Below, in pieces: positions 24,135-33,405 of a stretch of DNA of 64,000 nucleotides (position 1 is the first letter of the stretch; the number at the start of each line of letters is the position of its first letter). Location of the stretch: NCBI GenBank assembly GCA_964514485.1, contig CAZEWG010000012.1:1-64000 (forward strand), given 5' to 3'. A model generated the notes under the pieces. It was not told the origin of the DNA, did no database searches, and saw only the letters and a list, made by a program, of their open reading frames with translations. The position numbers and the translations under genes were made by a program. This stretch comes from JAEZAA01 sp964514485. Lineage in GTDB: Bacteria; Pseudomonadota; Gammaproteobacteria; Pseudomonadales; Oleiphilaceae.

Positions 24135-26282
24135 ATGAACGCTAAAGTCCAAAAATTGGTGCAGGCAGTCGATAATATCGAAATGCAACCTGCTTCCACC
24201 GATATCTGGAGTACCAAATACCAGCTCAAAACCAAGAATGGTGAGCCCGTTGACGCCACCATTCGCGATACCTATGAGCGTGTTGCACGTGCCCTCGCGG
24301 AAGTCGAGAACAAAAAGGTACGTGAACAGGTTTTCCAGGACTTCATTTGGGCTTTGGAAAACGGTGCCATTCCTGCTGGCCGGATCATGTCCAACGCGGG
24401 TGCCGACGAGCACAAGCCCGCCACCTCGACCATTAACTGCACCGTTTCCGGCACCATCCTGGATTCCATGGATGATATTCTGGGCAAGAACCATGAGGCC
24501 GGGCTGACCCTGAAAGCAGGCTGCGGTATCGGCTACGAGTTTTCGACCCTGCGCCCCAAAGGTGCCTATGTGGCTGGCGCCGGAGCGACTACGTCCGGCC
24601 CGCTGTCATTCATGGACATCTTTGATCGCATGTGTTTCACCGTGTCATCCGCCGGTGGTCGCCGTGGCGCTCAGATGGCCACCTTTGATGTGCACCACCC
24701 CGACGTACTGGACTTCATCCGCGCCAAACGGGAAGACGGCCGTTTGCGTCAATTCAACCTGTCGCTGCTGGTGACCGAAGATTTCATCAATGCCGTCAAG
24801 CAAGACGCCGACTGGGAACTGTCCTTCCCCATGACCCGGGAAGAAGTCGAAGCCGATGGCCTGGACCTGAACGACCGTAGCCTGTTCGTCTTCCGTGAGT
24901 TCCCTGTCACTGACGAGTATGTGACTGATGGAGAAGGCCGTGTGGCCTGTCGCATTTACCGTCGGATCAAAGCCCGGGTGATCTGGGATGCCATCATGAA
25001 GTCAACCTATGACTTCGCGGAGCCCGGTTTCATTCTCATCGACAAGGTCAATGAGATGAACAACAACTGGTTCTGTGAAAACATCCGCGCCACCAACCCC
25101 TGCGGTGAGCAGCCCCTGCCCCCATACGGCAGCTGTCTGCTGGGCTCCATCAACCTGACCAAGTTCGTGGAAAACCCCTTTACGGAAAATGCCCGCTTCA
25201 ACTTCGAGAAATACCGCAAGGTAGTGGCCATTTTCACCCGGATGCTGGACAACGTCGTTGAAGTGAACGGTTTGCCGCTGGAGCGTCAGCGCCACGAAAT
25301 TACCAGCAAGCGTCGTCACGGCATGGGTATTCTCGGCCTGGGCTCAACTTTGGCAATGTTGCGGATGTCCTATGGTTCCCAAGGTTCCGTTGCCTTCACC
25401 GAGGAAGTCTGCCGGGAAATGGCCCTGGAAGGCTGGCGCCAAGCCCTGAAACTGGCAGAAGAGAAAGGCCCCGCTCCCATCATGAATGAGGAGTTCGAGG
25501 TGACTGGCGAAATGCTGGCCAAGCGTCCGGAAATGGCTCGCGACGGTTACAAAATTGGCGACAAAGTACCCGGCAAAATCCTGCATGCCAAGTACAGCCG
25601 CTATATGCAGCGGATTGCCCAGTACGAACCGGAGTTGGTGAATGCGCTGGCTGAAAAAGGCGCGCGCTTCACTCACCACACGTCCATTGCACCCACGGGT
25701 ACGATTTCCCTGTCTCTGGCCAACAACGCCAGCAACGGCATCGAGCCCAGCTTCGCCCATCACTATTCCCGCAACGTGATCCGGGAAGGGCGCAAGACCA
25801 AGGAAAAAGTGGATGTGTTCTCATTCGAGCTGCTGGCCTATCGTCAGCTGGTGAACCCGAAGGCCATGCCGTTCAGCACCGAGCCCGACGAGCAGTTGCC
25901 AGAGTACTTCACGTCAGCAGACGATGTAACACCCGAGCAGCACGTGGATATCCAGGCGGCAGCCCAGCTGTGGGTTGACTCGTCCATCTCCAAGACCGCG
26001 AACGTTCCGACCGACTTCCCCTACGAGAAGTTCAAGGACATTTATATGTATGCTTATGAGAAGGGCTTGAAAGGTTGCACCACCTTCCGCTTCAACCCGG
26101 AGGCCTTCCAGGGCGTACTGGTTAAAGAGAAAGACCTTGAAAACACGACCTACGAGTTCACTCTTGAAGACGGCAGCGTAGTCAGCGTGAAAGGTAATGA
26201 GGAAATCGAGTACGATGGTGAAATCCACACCGCTGCCAACCTGTTCGATGCATTGAAGGAAGGCACCTACGGCAAGTACTGA
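24135..26282 (+). CDS. nrdJa: Class II ribonucleotide reductase, NrdJa subunit
   Basis: A 715-residue adenosylcobalamin-dependent ribonucleotide reductase catalytic subunit, converting ribonucleotides to deoxyribonucleotides with or without oxygen. The radical active site is N-x-C-x-E (N321, C323, E325 in N-P-C-G-E-Q-P-L). C102 in S-T-I-N-C-T-V-S and probably C334 form the redox pair. The phosphate-binding I-A-P-T-G-T-I-S-L is present. It stops before the cysteine-rich tail that normally re-reduces the active site; that tail is on the next gene, as in Pseudomonas aeruginosa NrdJa/NrdJb. AGAGGA precedes the ATG. The paired NrdR boxes predict repression when dATP is plentiful. Confidence 0.93.
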   Translation: MNAKVQKLVQAVDNIEMQPASTDIWSTKYQLKTKNGEPVDATIRDTYERVARALAEVENKKVREQVFQDFIWALENGAIPAGRIMSNAGADEHKPATSTINCTVSGTILDSMDDILGKNHEAGLTLKAGCGIGYEFSTLRPKGAYVAGAGATTSGPLSFMDIFDRMCFTVSSAGGRRGAQMATFDVHHPDVLDFIRAKREDGRLRQFNLSLLVTEDFINAVKQDADWELSFPMTREEVEADGLDLNDRSLFVFREFPVTDEYVTDGEGRVACRIYRRIKARVIWDAIMKSTYDFAEPGFILIDKVNEMNNNWFCENIRATNPCGEQPLPPYGSCLLGSINLTKFVENPFTENARFNFEKYRKVVAIFTRMLDNVVEVNGLPLERQRHEITSKRRHGMGILGLGSTLAMLRMSYGSQGSVAFTEEVCREMALEGWRQALKLAEEKGPAPIMNEEFEVTGEMLAKRPEMARDGYKIGDKVPGKILHAKYSRYMQRIAQYEPELVNALAEKGARFTHHTSIAPTGTISLSLANNASNGIEPSFAHHYSRNVIREGRKTKEKVDVFSFELLAYRQLVNPKAMPFSTEPDEQLPEYFTSADDVTPEQHVDIQAAAQLWVDSSISKTANVPTDFPYEKFKDIYMYAYEKGLKGCTTFRFNPEAFQGVLVKEKDLENTTYEFTLEDGSVVSVKGNEEIEYDGEIHTAANLFDALKEGTYGKY

Positions 26283-26380
26283 TGCGGGGCCAAGCCCTGA
26301 CCTGTACCACCCCAGAGACTCGAATTATGGTACGCCGACGGGAGAGACGTCGGCGACCTTGGAACAACAGGACAACGAAC

Positions 26381-27088
26381 ATGACGGTCAAGATTGATAA
26401 GCGCATCATTGGTTATGCCGTAAAGAAAGCCGCCTCTCCTGAAACAGAGTCGGCACCGGTTTCCAACGAACCCAAACCGGTTGAAATGAACGAAACCATT
26501 GAGCGCCCGGATTTTCTTTTAGGTACCACCTACAAGATCAAGCCGCCGATCTCCGAGCACGCGCTCTATATCACCATCAACGATATCATCCTGAACGAGG
26601 ACACCGACCACGAGGTTCGCCGTCCCTATGAAATCTTCATCAACTCCAAGGCGATGGAGCATTTTCAGTGGGTTATCGCGCTGACGCGGGTTATCTCCGC
26701 GGTGTTCCGCAAGGGTGGCGACGTCACCTTCCTGGTGGAAGAGTTGCGTTCCGTCTATGACCCCAATGGGGGCTACTACAAGAAGGGCGGTATTTTCATG
26801 CCGTCGCTGGTAGCGGAAATCGGAGCGGTCATCGAGAAGCACATGAAGGCCATCGGCCTGATTCAAAACGATGAAATGAGCGACGTTCAGAAGCGTATCC
26901 TGGCAGAGAAGCGCGCCGAGTTTGAAGCTCGCAGCAACCCTCAGCCCAAGCAGGAGGCCGGTGCCGATGCCGAATCTGGTTCCTTCCCTGCAAACGCCAC
27001 CTTGTGCAAAAAGTGCAACGCCAAATCAGTCATCATCCTCGATAACTGCATGACGTGCCTGAACTGCGGCGACAGCAAATGCGGCTGA
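26381..27088 (+). CDS. nrdJb: Class II ribonucleotide reductase, NrdJb subunit
   Basis: A 235-residue partner of NrdJa. Residues about 38-165 correspond to the C-terminal part of a single-chain class II reductase, including S-V-Y-D-P-N-G-G-Y-Y-K-K-G-G. A Gln/Lys/Ala-rich linker (about 180-202) leads to a cysteine-rich tail with C209, C212, C223, C226, C229 and C234, ending C-G-D-S-K-C-G. This tail is expected to pass electrons from thioredoxin to the active-site disulfide and may bind zinc. The ATG at 26381, 98 bases after nrdJa, is chosen over the longer frame because the intervening sequence codes an implausible Arg-rich run. Confidence 0.9.
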   Translation: MTVKIDKRIIGYAVKKAASPETESAPVSNEPKPVEMNETIERPDFLLGTTYKIKPPISEHALYITINDIILNEDTDHEVRRPYEIFINSKAMEHFQWVIALTRVISAVFRKGGDVTFLVEELRSVYDPNGGYYKKGGIFMPSLVAEIGAVIEKHMKAIGLIQNDEMSDVQKRILAEKRAEFEARSNPQPKQEAGADAESGSFPANATLCKKCNAKSVIILDNCMTCLNCGDSKCG

Positions 27089-27125
27089 TGGCAGCAAGCG
27101 CCGGCTAATAACACCGCCCCTGAGA

Positions 27126-27146
27126 CACTGGTTTAACTCACCAGTG
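27126..27146 (+). terminator. First hairpin after nrdJb
   Basis: CACTGGT (27126-27132) pairs with ACCAGTG (27140-27146), seven base pairs with a seven-base loop. It directly precedes a longer hairpin, and together they form a double stem at the end of the nrd transcript. Confidence 0.4.
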
Positions 27147-27148
27147 CA

Positions 27149-27177
27149 GCCAATGCCCGGACTCTCCGGGCATTGGC
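27149..27177. terminator. Second, long hairpin after nrdJb
   Basis: GCCAATGCCCGG (27149-27160) pairs perfectly with CCGGGCATTGGC (27166-27177) around a five-base loop. It separates nrdJb from the convergent EamA gene, whose stop is five bases further on. The T run is short (TAATTC), so it may serve both strands. Confidence 0.65.
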
Positions 27178-27181
27178 TAAT

Positions 27182-28072
27182 TCAGGCGGCGGAAGCCCCA
27201 CTCTTTTTCTGGCACATCCAGACCGACACCGCAATAATCGCCCCGCCAATCAGCAATCGCAGCCAGTCGATTTCCCGGTTCCAGAATAGAAAGTTCACCA
27301 GAATGCCAGCAGGAATCAGCATGTTATTCATGGTGGCAAGCTGCCCGGTATTGACGTACTTAGCCGCCAGGTTCCAACCCAGATAACCCAGGCCGGACGC
27401 ACCCAACCCCAACCAGATGAGTATCCCCCACTCCAGTGAGCTATCAGGCAACTTGGAGAGGTCTGCAAACAATAGGACACCGATACCGGAGACCAGGCTC
27501 GCCCCCAGGAAGAAAAACCCAAAAACCTGGGACTGCTGCTTTACATCCCCCAGCGGTAAACGTCGATAAGCCACCTGTCCGAGCGCAAAACACAGGTTGG
27601 CGCCCTGGATCAGGAAAAATCCCAAAAGCGCACTGTCACTAATCCCGTCATAACGGATCACCGCCGCCCCGACGACCGCCAGAAAAGCAGCCATCCACCA
27701 GCGCCGGGGCAACCGTCGACGGTTGAGCAGCAACTCTTCAAGCAGGGTGATATAGAGCGGAGTGAAGATGGTGAACAGCAAAACCTCGGCCACACTCAGG
27801 TATAAAAATGAGTGGTACAGCAACAGGTAGGTCATGCCCAACTGCACACCGCCAATACCGGTCAAGGCCGCCAGTTTGGAAAAGGGTAAGGAGCGGGGCC
27901 TCAACAAGGGTACAAACAGCAAAAATGCTAGCGCAACCCGGGTAAAAACGGCGATGTAATTATCGACCTGCCCGCTTAAATAGACGCCAATCAGAGAAAA
28001 ACTGAAGGCCCATACAGCCGTGACGATCCAAAGAACCCACATGGCTGAAACCGTCACCACACGGCCACTCAT
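27182..28072 (-). CDS. EamA-family (DMT) transporter
   Basis: A 296-residue inner-membrane protein with about ten hydrophobic helices arranged as two EamA repeats, the layout of drug/metabolite transporters that move small amino acid-like or nucleotide-derived solutes. The second repeat starts around A-L-L-G-F-F-L-I-Q-G. The ATG at 28072 has GGAGGGG six bases upstream; the frame extends seven codons further but lacks such a site. The substrate cannot be told from sequence. Divergent from the receptor gene at 28321. Confidence 0.85.
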   Translation of the reverse strand: MSGRVVTVSAMWVLWIVTAVWAFSFSLIGVYLSGQVDNYIAVFTRVALAFLLFVPLLRPRSLPFSKLAALTGIGGVQLGMTYLLLYHSFLYLSVAEVLLFTIFTPLYITLLEELLLNRRRLPRRWWMAAFLAVVGAAVIRYDGISDSALLGFFLIQGANLCFALGQVAYRRLPLGDVKQQSQVFGFFFLGASLVSGIGVLLFADLSKLPDSSLEWGILIWLGLGASGLGYLGWNLAAKYVNTGQLATMNNMLIPAGILVNFLFWNREIDWLRLLIGGAIIAVSVWMCQKKSGASAA

Positions 28073-28320
28073 GTTTCCCCTCCCCACATCCAAAGCAGCA
28101 CAATAGACGGATCAGTCTAGCAGAGTTGACCAGGCACGCCTTCCCAAGATACCGATCGGAATCATCCGGTTTCGCTCTGCAACACGCAACAAACCTCCAT
28201 TTTGAATACCGGTTCCTTCCTTTTTGTTAATTTTTTTAATATTTTGTCAGCTCCCGTGAAATAGAATAGAAGACGGCGGTTTTCCCCTGACACGCCGCGG
28301 TACACAATTGCTCAATAGAG

Positions 28321-30429
28321 ATGCTCTCCGTGAAGTTACGAGTTCTTGCGCTCCTGCTTTCTTTCCCCTTGTCCACGGCTTATGCCAAGTCTTCTTTACT
28401 GGACATGGATTTCGAAGAGCTTATGGATAAGCAGTACGTCACCATTGCGTCTGGCAGCCCCGTTGCTGTCAACCTGGCTCCGGCCGTCGCAACGGTCATC
28501 ACGGAAACGGATATTCGCGCCATGGGCGCCACCGATCTGGATCAGGTCCTACAGATGGTACCGGGGCTGTATGTGTCCAACACCTTCTCCAACTACAACC
28601 CGATCTATGCGTTTCGGGGGATCTATAGCCAGGTCAATACTGAAACCCTGCTGCTGCTCAATGGCATTCCCATGACCAGCCTCTACCGGGGAGATCGCGG
28701 GGGGATCTGGGGTGGTATGCCGGTTCGCTCCATCGCTCGCATCGAGATTATTCGAGGCCCCGGCTCTGCCGTTTATGGTGCCGATGCTTTTGGCGGCGTC
28801 ATCAACATCATCACCAAATCAGCCCTGGATATTCCTGAATCTGAAATTGGTGCCGGTTATGGCAGCTTCAATTCCCGCGATGCCTGGCTGCTGGCCGCCG
28901 ATCGCCTAGGAGACATCTCCGCGGCCTTGTCGATCGAATACAGTGATACCGACGGTCATCGCGAAAGAGTCCACTTCGACCATCAAAGCTGGCGGGATGA
29001 GCAGATGGGAACCGATGCCTCCTTTGCCCCCGGTCCGGTTCAGCTTTCCCGTCGCGCTCTGGATCTGCACCTGGACCTGCGCATGGATAACTGGCTGCTA
29101 CGAGGCAGTTATCAGGGCCGGGACAACGTCGGCAATGGCGCCGGCTTTTATGAAGCCCTGGACCCTCAGGGACGTTACGAGTCGACCCGCTATACTTTGG
29201 AACTGCAATATTCCAACCCGACACTGGCGGAGAACTGGGAGCTGCAGACCAATGTCAGTCTGCATCATATTGATCAGCAGGTCGAAAAAGACACGCTCAT
29301 GCTGCCCCCGGGGTCAGTTCTGGCCATTCCGGCGCCCACAGGGCTCCAAATCATCAATCTGCCCAATGGTCTGATCGGTAATCCGCAGGTTTGGGAGAAC
29401 AATTACCGCTTTGATGTTTCCACCTTCTATACGGGCTTCGAAAACCACCGGATCCGTCTGGCAACGGGCTACTATTTCGGAGATATCTACCGGACCCGGG
29501 AAACCAAGAACTTCATGCTCGACGAGACTGGCTCAACGATCATTATTTTGCCGCGAGTGACAAACCTCTCGGGAACACCCGACACCTTCCTGAACCCCGC
29601 CGATCGGGAAAACCTGTACCTGTCCCTGCAGGACGAGTGGCGTCTGGCAAAAAACTGGCATCTTACCAGCGGTCTCCGCTACGACCGCTATTCCGACTTC
29701 GGTGACACCTTCAACCCGAGGCTTGCACTGGTTTGGGAAACAACCGACCGAGTTACCAGCAAGTTTCTCTACGGTCGCGCCTTTCGGGCGCCGTCCCTTT
29801 CCGAACTTTACTCCACCAACCCAGTGGCGTTCGGCAACCCCAACCTGGACCCACAGTCCATCGATACTTACGAGTTCGCCATCAACGTACGCGCTTCAAC
29901 ACGGCTCCAGTATGGCCTCAATCTTTTCCACTACGACGCCAAGGATCTAATTCTTTACCGTCGCGACGACAAGCAGCTCTATACCCCCTTCAACGAGGGC
30001 AACCAAAAAGGCTACGGCGGGGAGCTGGAGATCAGCTATACCCTGGCCAGCAATCTGAACCTTTTCGCGAACTACTCCTACGTCACCATCGACGGCACCA
30101 GCAAGCATAGTGAAGCCGGCAATACTCCAGAGCATCAGGTCCATTTCCACGCCGCATGGAACTTTGCTCCGGAATGGCAGCTCACTCCCCAGATCAGCTA
30201 TGTGAGCGAGCGGGCTCGCGGCAAAGGAGATCCGCACTCGGCATTTGATGAGTACGTCTTGGTGAACCTGGCTCTGCAACGTCGCAACCTGCTCCATAAA
30301 GTGGACGGGATGCTGGTGGTCCGCAACCTGCTCGACCAGGAAATTCGCGAGCCAGGCTTGGACAATATCCCTGACGGCCTCCCCAAAGCCGGGATCAGCC
30401 TGTATGGCTCTCTTTCCTACCGTTTCTGA
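28321..30429 (+). CDS. TonB-dependent outer-membrane receptor
   Basis: A 702-residue outer-membrane receptor with signal peptide (about 1-22, ending A-Y-A). The mature N-terminus S-L-L-D-M-D-F-E-E-L-M-D resembles receptors often found beside YfiR-type proteins. The plug domain (about 45-165) includes I-E-I-I-R-G-P-G-S-A-V-Y-G-A-D-A-F-G-G-V-I-N-I-I; the beta-barrel runs to the end, with F-R-A-P-S-L-S-E-L-Y in the middle and a C-terminal S-Y-R-F ending in Phe. No signalling domain for a sigma regulator is present. The upstream region is AT-rich (28215-28270) but no Fur box is visible. The ligand is unknown; iron chelates, cobalamin or oligosaccharides are possible. Confidence 0.9.
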   Translation: MLSVKLRVLALLLSFPLSTAYAKSSLLDMDFEELMDKQYVTIASGSPVAVNLAPAVATVITETDIRAMGATDLDQVLQMVPGLYVSNTFSNYNPIYAFRGIYSQVNTETLLLLNGIPMTSLYRGDRGGIWGGMPVRSIARIEIIRGPGSAVYGADAFGGVINIITKSALDIPESEIGAGYGSFNSRDAWLLAADRLGDISAALSIEYSDTDGHRERVHFDHQSWRDEQMGTDASFAPGPVQLSRRALDLHLDLRMDNWLLRGSYQGRDNVGNGAGFYEALDPQGRYESTRYTLELQYSNPTLAENWELQTNVSLHHIDQQVEKDTLMLPPGSVLAIPAPTGLQIINLPNGLIGNPQVWENNYRFDVSTFYTGFENHRIRLATGYYFGDIYRTRETKNFMLDETGSTIIILPRVTNLSGTPDTFLNPADRENLYLSLQDEWRLAKNWHLTSGLRYDRYSDFGDTFNPRLALVWETTDRVTSKFLYGRAFRAPSLSELYSTNPVAFGNPNLDPQSIDTYEFAINVRASTRLQYGLNLFHYDAKDLILYRRDDKQLYTPFNEGNQKGYGGELEISYTLASNLNLFANYSYVTIDGTSKHSEAGNTPEHQVHFHAAWNFAPEWQLTPQISYVSERARGKGDPHSAFDEYVLVNLALQRRNLLHKVDGMLVVRNLLDQEIREPGLDNIPDGLPKAGISLYGSLSYRF

Positions 30430-30443
30430 CTCTAAGCATCTAG

Positions 30444-30470
30444 CCGAGGGGCGCCTTGGTCGCCCCTCGG
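30444..30470. terminator. Hairpin between receptor and oxoamine synthase genes
   Basis: CCGAGGGGCG (30444-30453) pairs perfectly with CGCCCCTCGG (30461-30470) around a seven-base loop, starting 14 bases after the receptor stop and 13 bases from the stop of the convergent gene. No T tract on either side. Confidence 0.6.
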
Positions 30471-30483
30471 ACATAAGCCTTCC

Positions 30484-32931
30484 CTATCCCGTCGATCGTT
30501 TCCCTGGAGCAACCGACATGGACTCAATAATGTCCAAGTTGTAGTGATCCAGGACCATGGCAAAGCCATAGGTGGGCCGTTTTAACGCCCCGACCTTCCG
30601 TTTCTCCAGGCCTGCGGTAAATCCCAGTTGCAGATAGGAAGCCCCCAGCTCTCGCGCCCGCACCACGGTACGATACAAGATCTGCTTATAAACCTTATGG
30701 CTTTCCAAATACCGATAATCCAGCCCTACGATACCTGCGGTATAGACCTCTCCCTGGAAGTGGGAAAACATCACGGCGACCGGTGTCTCGGGCCCATCTT
30801 TGAGATAGAGCCGGATCACATCACAGTCGGTACTGAGAAAGTGCTCCCGAAACAACGCCTTTGGCAAGGCAAAACTGGTTAACGCCCGACTCTTGGCATG
30901 AACCTGCAAATACAAGTGATAGCACCACTCGATCTCCTCACCTGAAACAGATTTGCCGGTTTCAACCCGGTATAAATCACGAAATGCCAGCGCTTCCTTA
31001 CGGAGGCTGTAACGGTAACGGGACGACATCCGGGCCAGATACTCCGCCTCCGAGTGCCAATCCAGATTGCTCACCCCATAGCGGTCTGGCAGCCCCACCT
31101 GAACGAAGCCCAGATCCAGCAGCGACGGTGCCAGGGACTGGGCTGTTTCCTCATCAAAGTCACGTAAAAGGATCTGGCTGGCCCCCACCTGCTCCCCGTA
31201 TCGACGCACCTCTTCGCAATAGAGAGCCAGCGCTTGAAGCCATTGAGGATGATTGCGATTGATAAACAGTGATTCCCCTTCGCCACAGGGTGTGCCACTG
31301 ATGAGCATTGTGGATGTGAGCCAGTAGGGGTCTCGACAGCGCAACGCCTCAACCTGCTGGGAAACCGCCTCGGGTGCAAACATATCATCCTTCATCAGCA
31401 CCTTGGTCATCGGAGCGGCCAGCACCAGGCTGTCGTCCTCATCCCGCACGGTCAGATAACGGAACTGCCACCGGTCTTCCGGTTTCGGTGCCTCAGCCCG
31501 TGCAAACACCCGCTCCAACAACCGCAAATATTCCACAGAGACCGGACCACTGCGGCCAAACATGCAGTTCCATTCCTTGGCGCACAGCTGGTCGATACTC
31601 TCTCCAACGTCGAGTCTTAAAGACTTTTTCGGCTTCGGTTGCGACTTTGAAGTTCGAGTCGGAAAATCCCCCAGTTTCACTTGCTCGCCAAAACTCTGTG
31701 CAATGGTTTCCGGCGTAATGCCCTCCTCCTCCAATACCGATGGATAATAATGGGCCATTGTTTCCACCAGGCTGTCGATCTGCTGTTCGCTATGGTTGCG
31801 GGTCAGGGTAAATCGCACACCGCCACGGGCCATGGGGGTGGCCGGAAACGTTCCGCTATTGACATAAAAACCTTCTTTGTTCAGCTTATCGATGAGGTTA
31901 TAGGCGACGCGTGGCAAGCTTGTAGCAACAAAAAAGATGGGCGATTCGGAGTCCGTCACAAATGGGAGATGATGCCGCTTTAAGCAATTTCTTGCGTACT
32001 CCAGACGTTGCTGAAGCTCTGCCTGTAAAGGCTCAATTTCGCCACTGAGGTGCAAGCTGGCGGAGGCGACGGCAGCCCCCAGCATCGGCGGCTGGACCGG
32101 CCCGGAAAAGATCAGGGTGGGACCACAGGTCCGCACTTTACGTGCCCACTCCCGATTCGGAAATACCAGCGCCCCGCCTGCGGCCGCAAAGGCCTTGTTC
32201 AAAGACACCGCCAACATCACCCGGGGATGGGGCGCCATGCGGCTGCGCACAAAACCAGTGCCATTTTTGCCCGCCCAACTCATGCCGTGGGCATCGTCCA
32301 GATAGAGATGCAGCTCATCATAACGGGCCAACAAGGCTTCCAGTTCGTTAAAGGGCGCCGCATCGCCGTACATCGAGTAAATGCCATCCGCCAGATACCA
32401 GATATGCCGATGCTTGGGCCGCAGCTGTCGAATCAGATCCTCCAGTTGGTCCACCCGGTTATGGCGAATATGGTGCACCGCAATACCACGGGGTTTCAGT
32501 AGCTGTACGGCGTTTTGCACACTGGCGTGAACCTGATGATCGAGGATAACGGCATCCTCATCCCGAATCAGCACCGGCAGAGCCGCCTGATGCCCAAGGG
32601 AAGTCGTGGGGGTAACGATAACGGGCGCGCTAAACAGCTCCTCGAGTTGCTGCTCCAGCCGCGTGTACAAGCCCGTGGACAGATAGGCCCGTGACGAAGA
32701 GAATTGGGTGCCATATCTGCGCACTGCGTCGACCACGCCTTCGATCAAGCGCTGGTCCTGCTCAAGCCCTAGATAGGAACAGGAGCCAAAGCTGACCATC
32801 TGCCGCCCTTGCACCCAGATCCCAGTTCCTTCATGGGGGCGGTCGTCACAATGCAGGTGGAGAACTCCTTGCTCAACCGCCTGGGTCAGAACCTGATCAA
32901 TAGTGTCCAGATAATGATGCTTCTGGCTCAT
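30484..32931 (-). CDS. Alpha-oxoamine synthase fused to GNAT/FemAB-like acyltransferase
   Basis: An 815-residue two-part enzyme. Residues 1-405 form a PLP-dependent alpha-oxoamine synthase (8-amino-7-oxononanoate synthase, serine palmitoyltransferase and CqsA class), which condenses an amino acid with an acyl thioester. Catalytic residues are H135 (PLP stacking), D212 and H215 in L-D-D-A-H-G, and K246 in S-L-N-K-A-F. A Lys/Pro/Ser linker (about 415-435) leads to a 370-residue region whose last part (about 610-800) looks like a GNAT/FemAB-type acyltransferase. A BioF role is unlikely given the fusion and the absence of bio genes. AAGGAGAG precedes the ATG. Product unknown; an N-acylated amino ketone or sphingoid-like lipid is inferred. 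Confidence 0.75.
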   Translation of the reverse strand: MSQKHHYLDTIDQVLTQAVEQGVLHLHCDDRPHEGTGIWVQGRQMVSFGSCSYLGLEQDQRLIEGVVDAVRRYGTQFSSSRAYLSTGLYTRLEQQLEELFSAPVIVTPTTSLGHQAALPVLIRDEDAVILDHQVHASVQNAVQLLKPRGIAVHHIRHNRVDQLEDLIRQLRPKHRHIWYLADGIYSMYGDAAPFNELEALLARYDELHLYLDDAHGMSWAGKNGTGFVRSRMAPHPRVMLAVSLNKAFAAAGGALVFPNREWARKVRTCGPTLIFSGPVQPPMLGAAVASASLHLSGEIEPLQAELQQRLEYARNCLKRHHLPFVTDSESPIFFVATSLPRVAYNLIDKLNKEGFYVNSGTFPATPMARGGVRFTLTRNHSEQQIDSLVETMAHYYPSVLEEEGITPETIAQSFGEQVKLGDFPTRTSKSQPKPKKSLRLDVGESIDQLCAKEWNCMFGRSGPVSVEYLRLLERVFARAEAPKPEDRWQFRYLTVRDEDDSLVLAAPMTKVLMKDDMFAPEAVSQQVEALRCRDPYWLTSTMLISGTPCGEGESLFINRNHPQWLQALALYCEEVRRYGEQVGASQILLRDFDEETAQSLAPSLLDLGFVQVGLPDRYGVSNLDWHSEAEYLARMSSRYRYSLRKEALAFRDLYRVETGKSVSGEEIEWCYHLYLQVHAKSRALTSFALPKALFREHFLSTDCDVIRLYLKDGPETPVAVMFSHFQGEVYTAGIVGLDYRYLESHKVYKQILYRTVVRARELGASYLQLGFTAGLEKRKVGALKRPTYGFAMVLDHYNLDIIESMSVAPGKRSTG

Positions 32932-33405
32932 AGAATCTCTCCTTCATTATCACACTTGGAATCTGCGCCATTCGAAGCCTGGGCTTAGTGGCTCTGTTAT
33001 AGCCTCAGCTCCTTCGGGGAAGGCTCCTGACGTTCCCTGCAGCCCCCCTGACTCACCAGCCGTGGCACTACACATTCAAGCCGCAGCCTGATCTGATGCT
33101 TCTTTTAAGCATAGTAAGCGCTAACCATTCCGCAGTTCGTAACTCTATTGGGTTCAAATAGTGCGAAAACTTGTTAAGTGTTAGATAATTCGGAGAAAAC
33201 GAGGTAAACAGTGCTACAATGCTCAGCCAACCTGCTTACTAAAGATAACGAAATACAACATCCTGATAAGCCGTATTACTCGTGCCCATACCAAGACACT
33301 TAAAGGAACAATATTTTGACCCGCCGGTAACCTGTCCACTGGCTGGCGATTTGGTTTAGAGGCTATGCTGAAGTGCGCCTAAGGATCAGGACTACTTCCA
33401 AAATA
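32932..33405. other. 474-base divergent promoter region
   Basis: No gene was found. It separates the minus-strand oxoamine synthase fusion from yfiR and must hold both promoters. The middle (33110-33250) is clearly more AT-rich than the flanks. An in-frame GTG at 33373 could extend yfiR by 11 codons. Nothing resembling a riboswitch or tRNA was recognised; the GGGTTCAAAT string at 33149 is not part of a tRNA cloverleaf. Confidence 0.4.

Noticed and set aside
30484..32931. Annotation of the 815-residue enzyme as BioF
   Set aside because: The protein is twice the length of BioF, carries a second catalytic-type domain and has no biotin genes around it.
33140..33175. GGGTTCAAAT resembling a tRNA T-loop
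   Set aside because: No acceptor, D or anticodon arm can be folded around it. No tRNA was found anywhere in the window.
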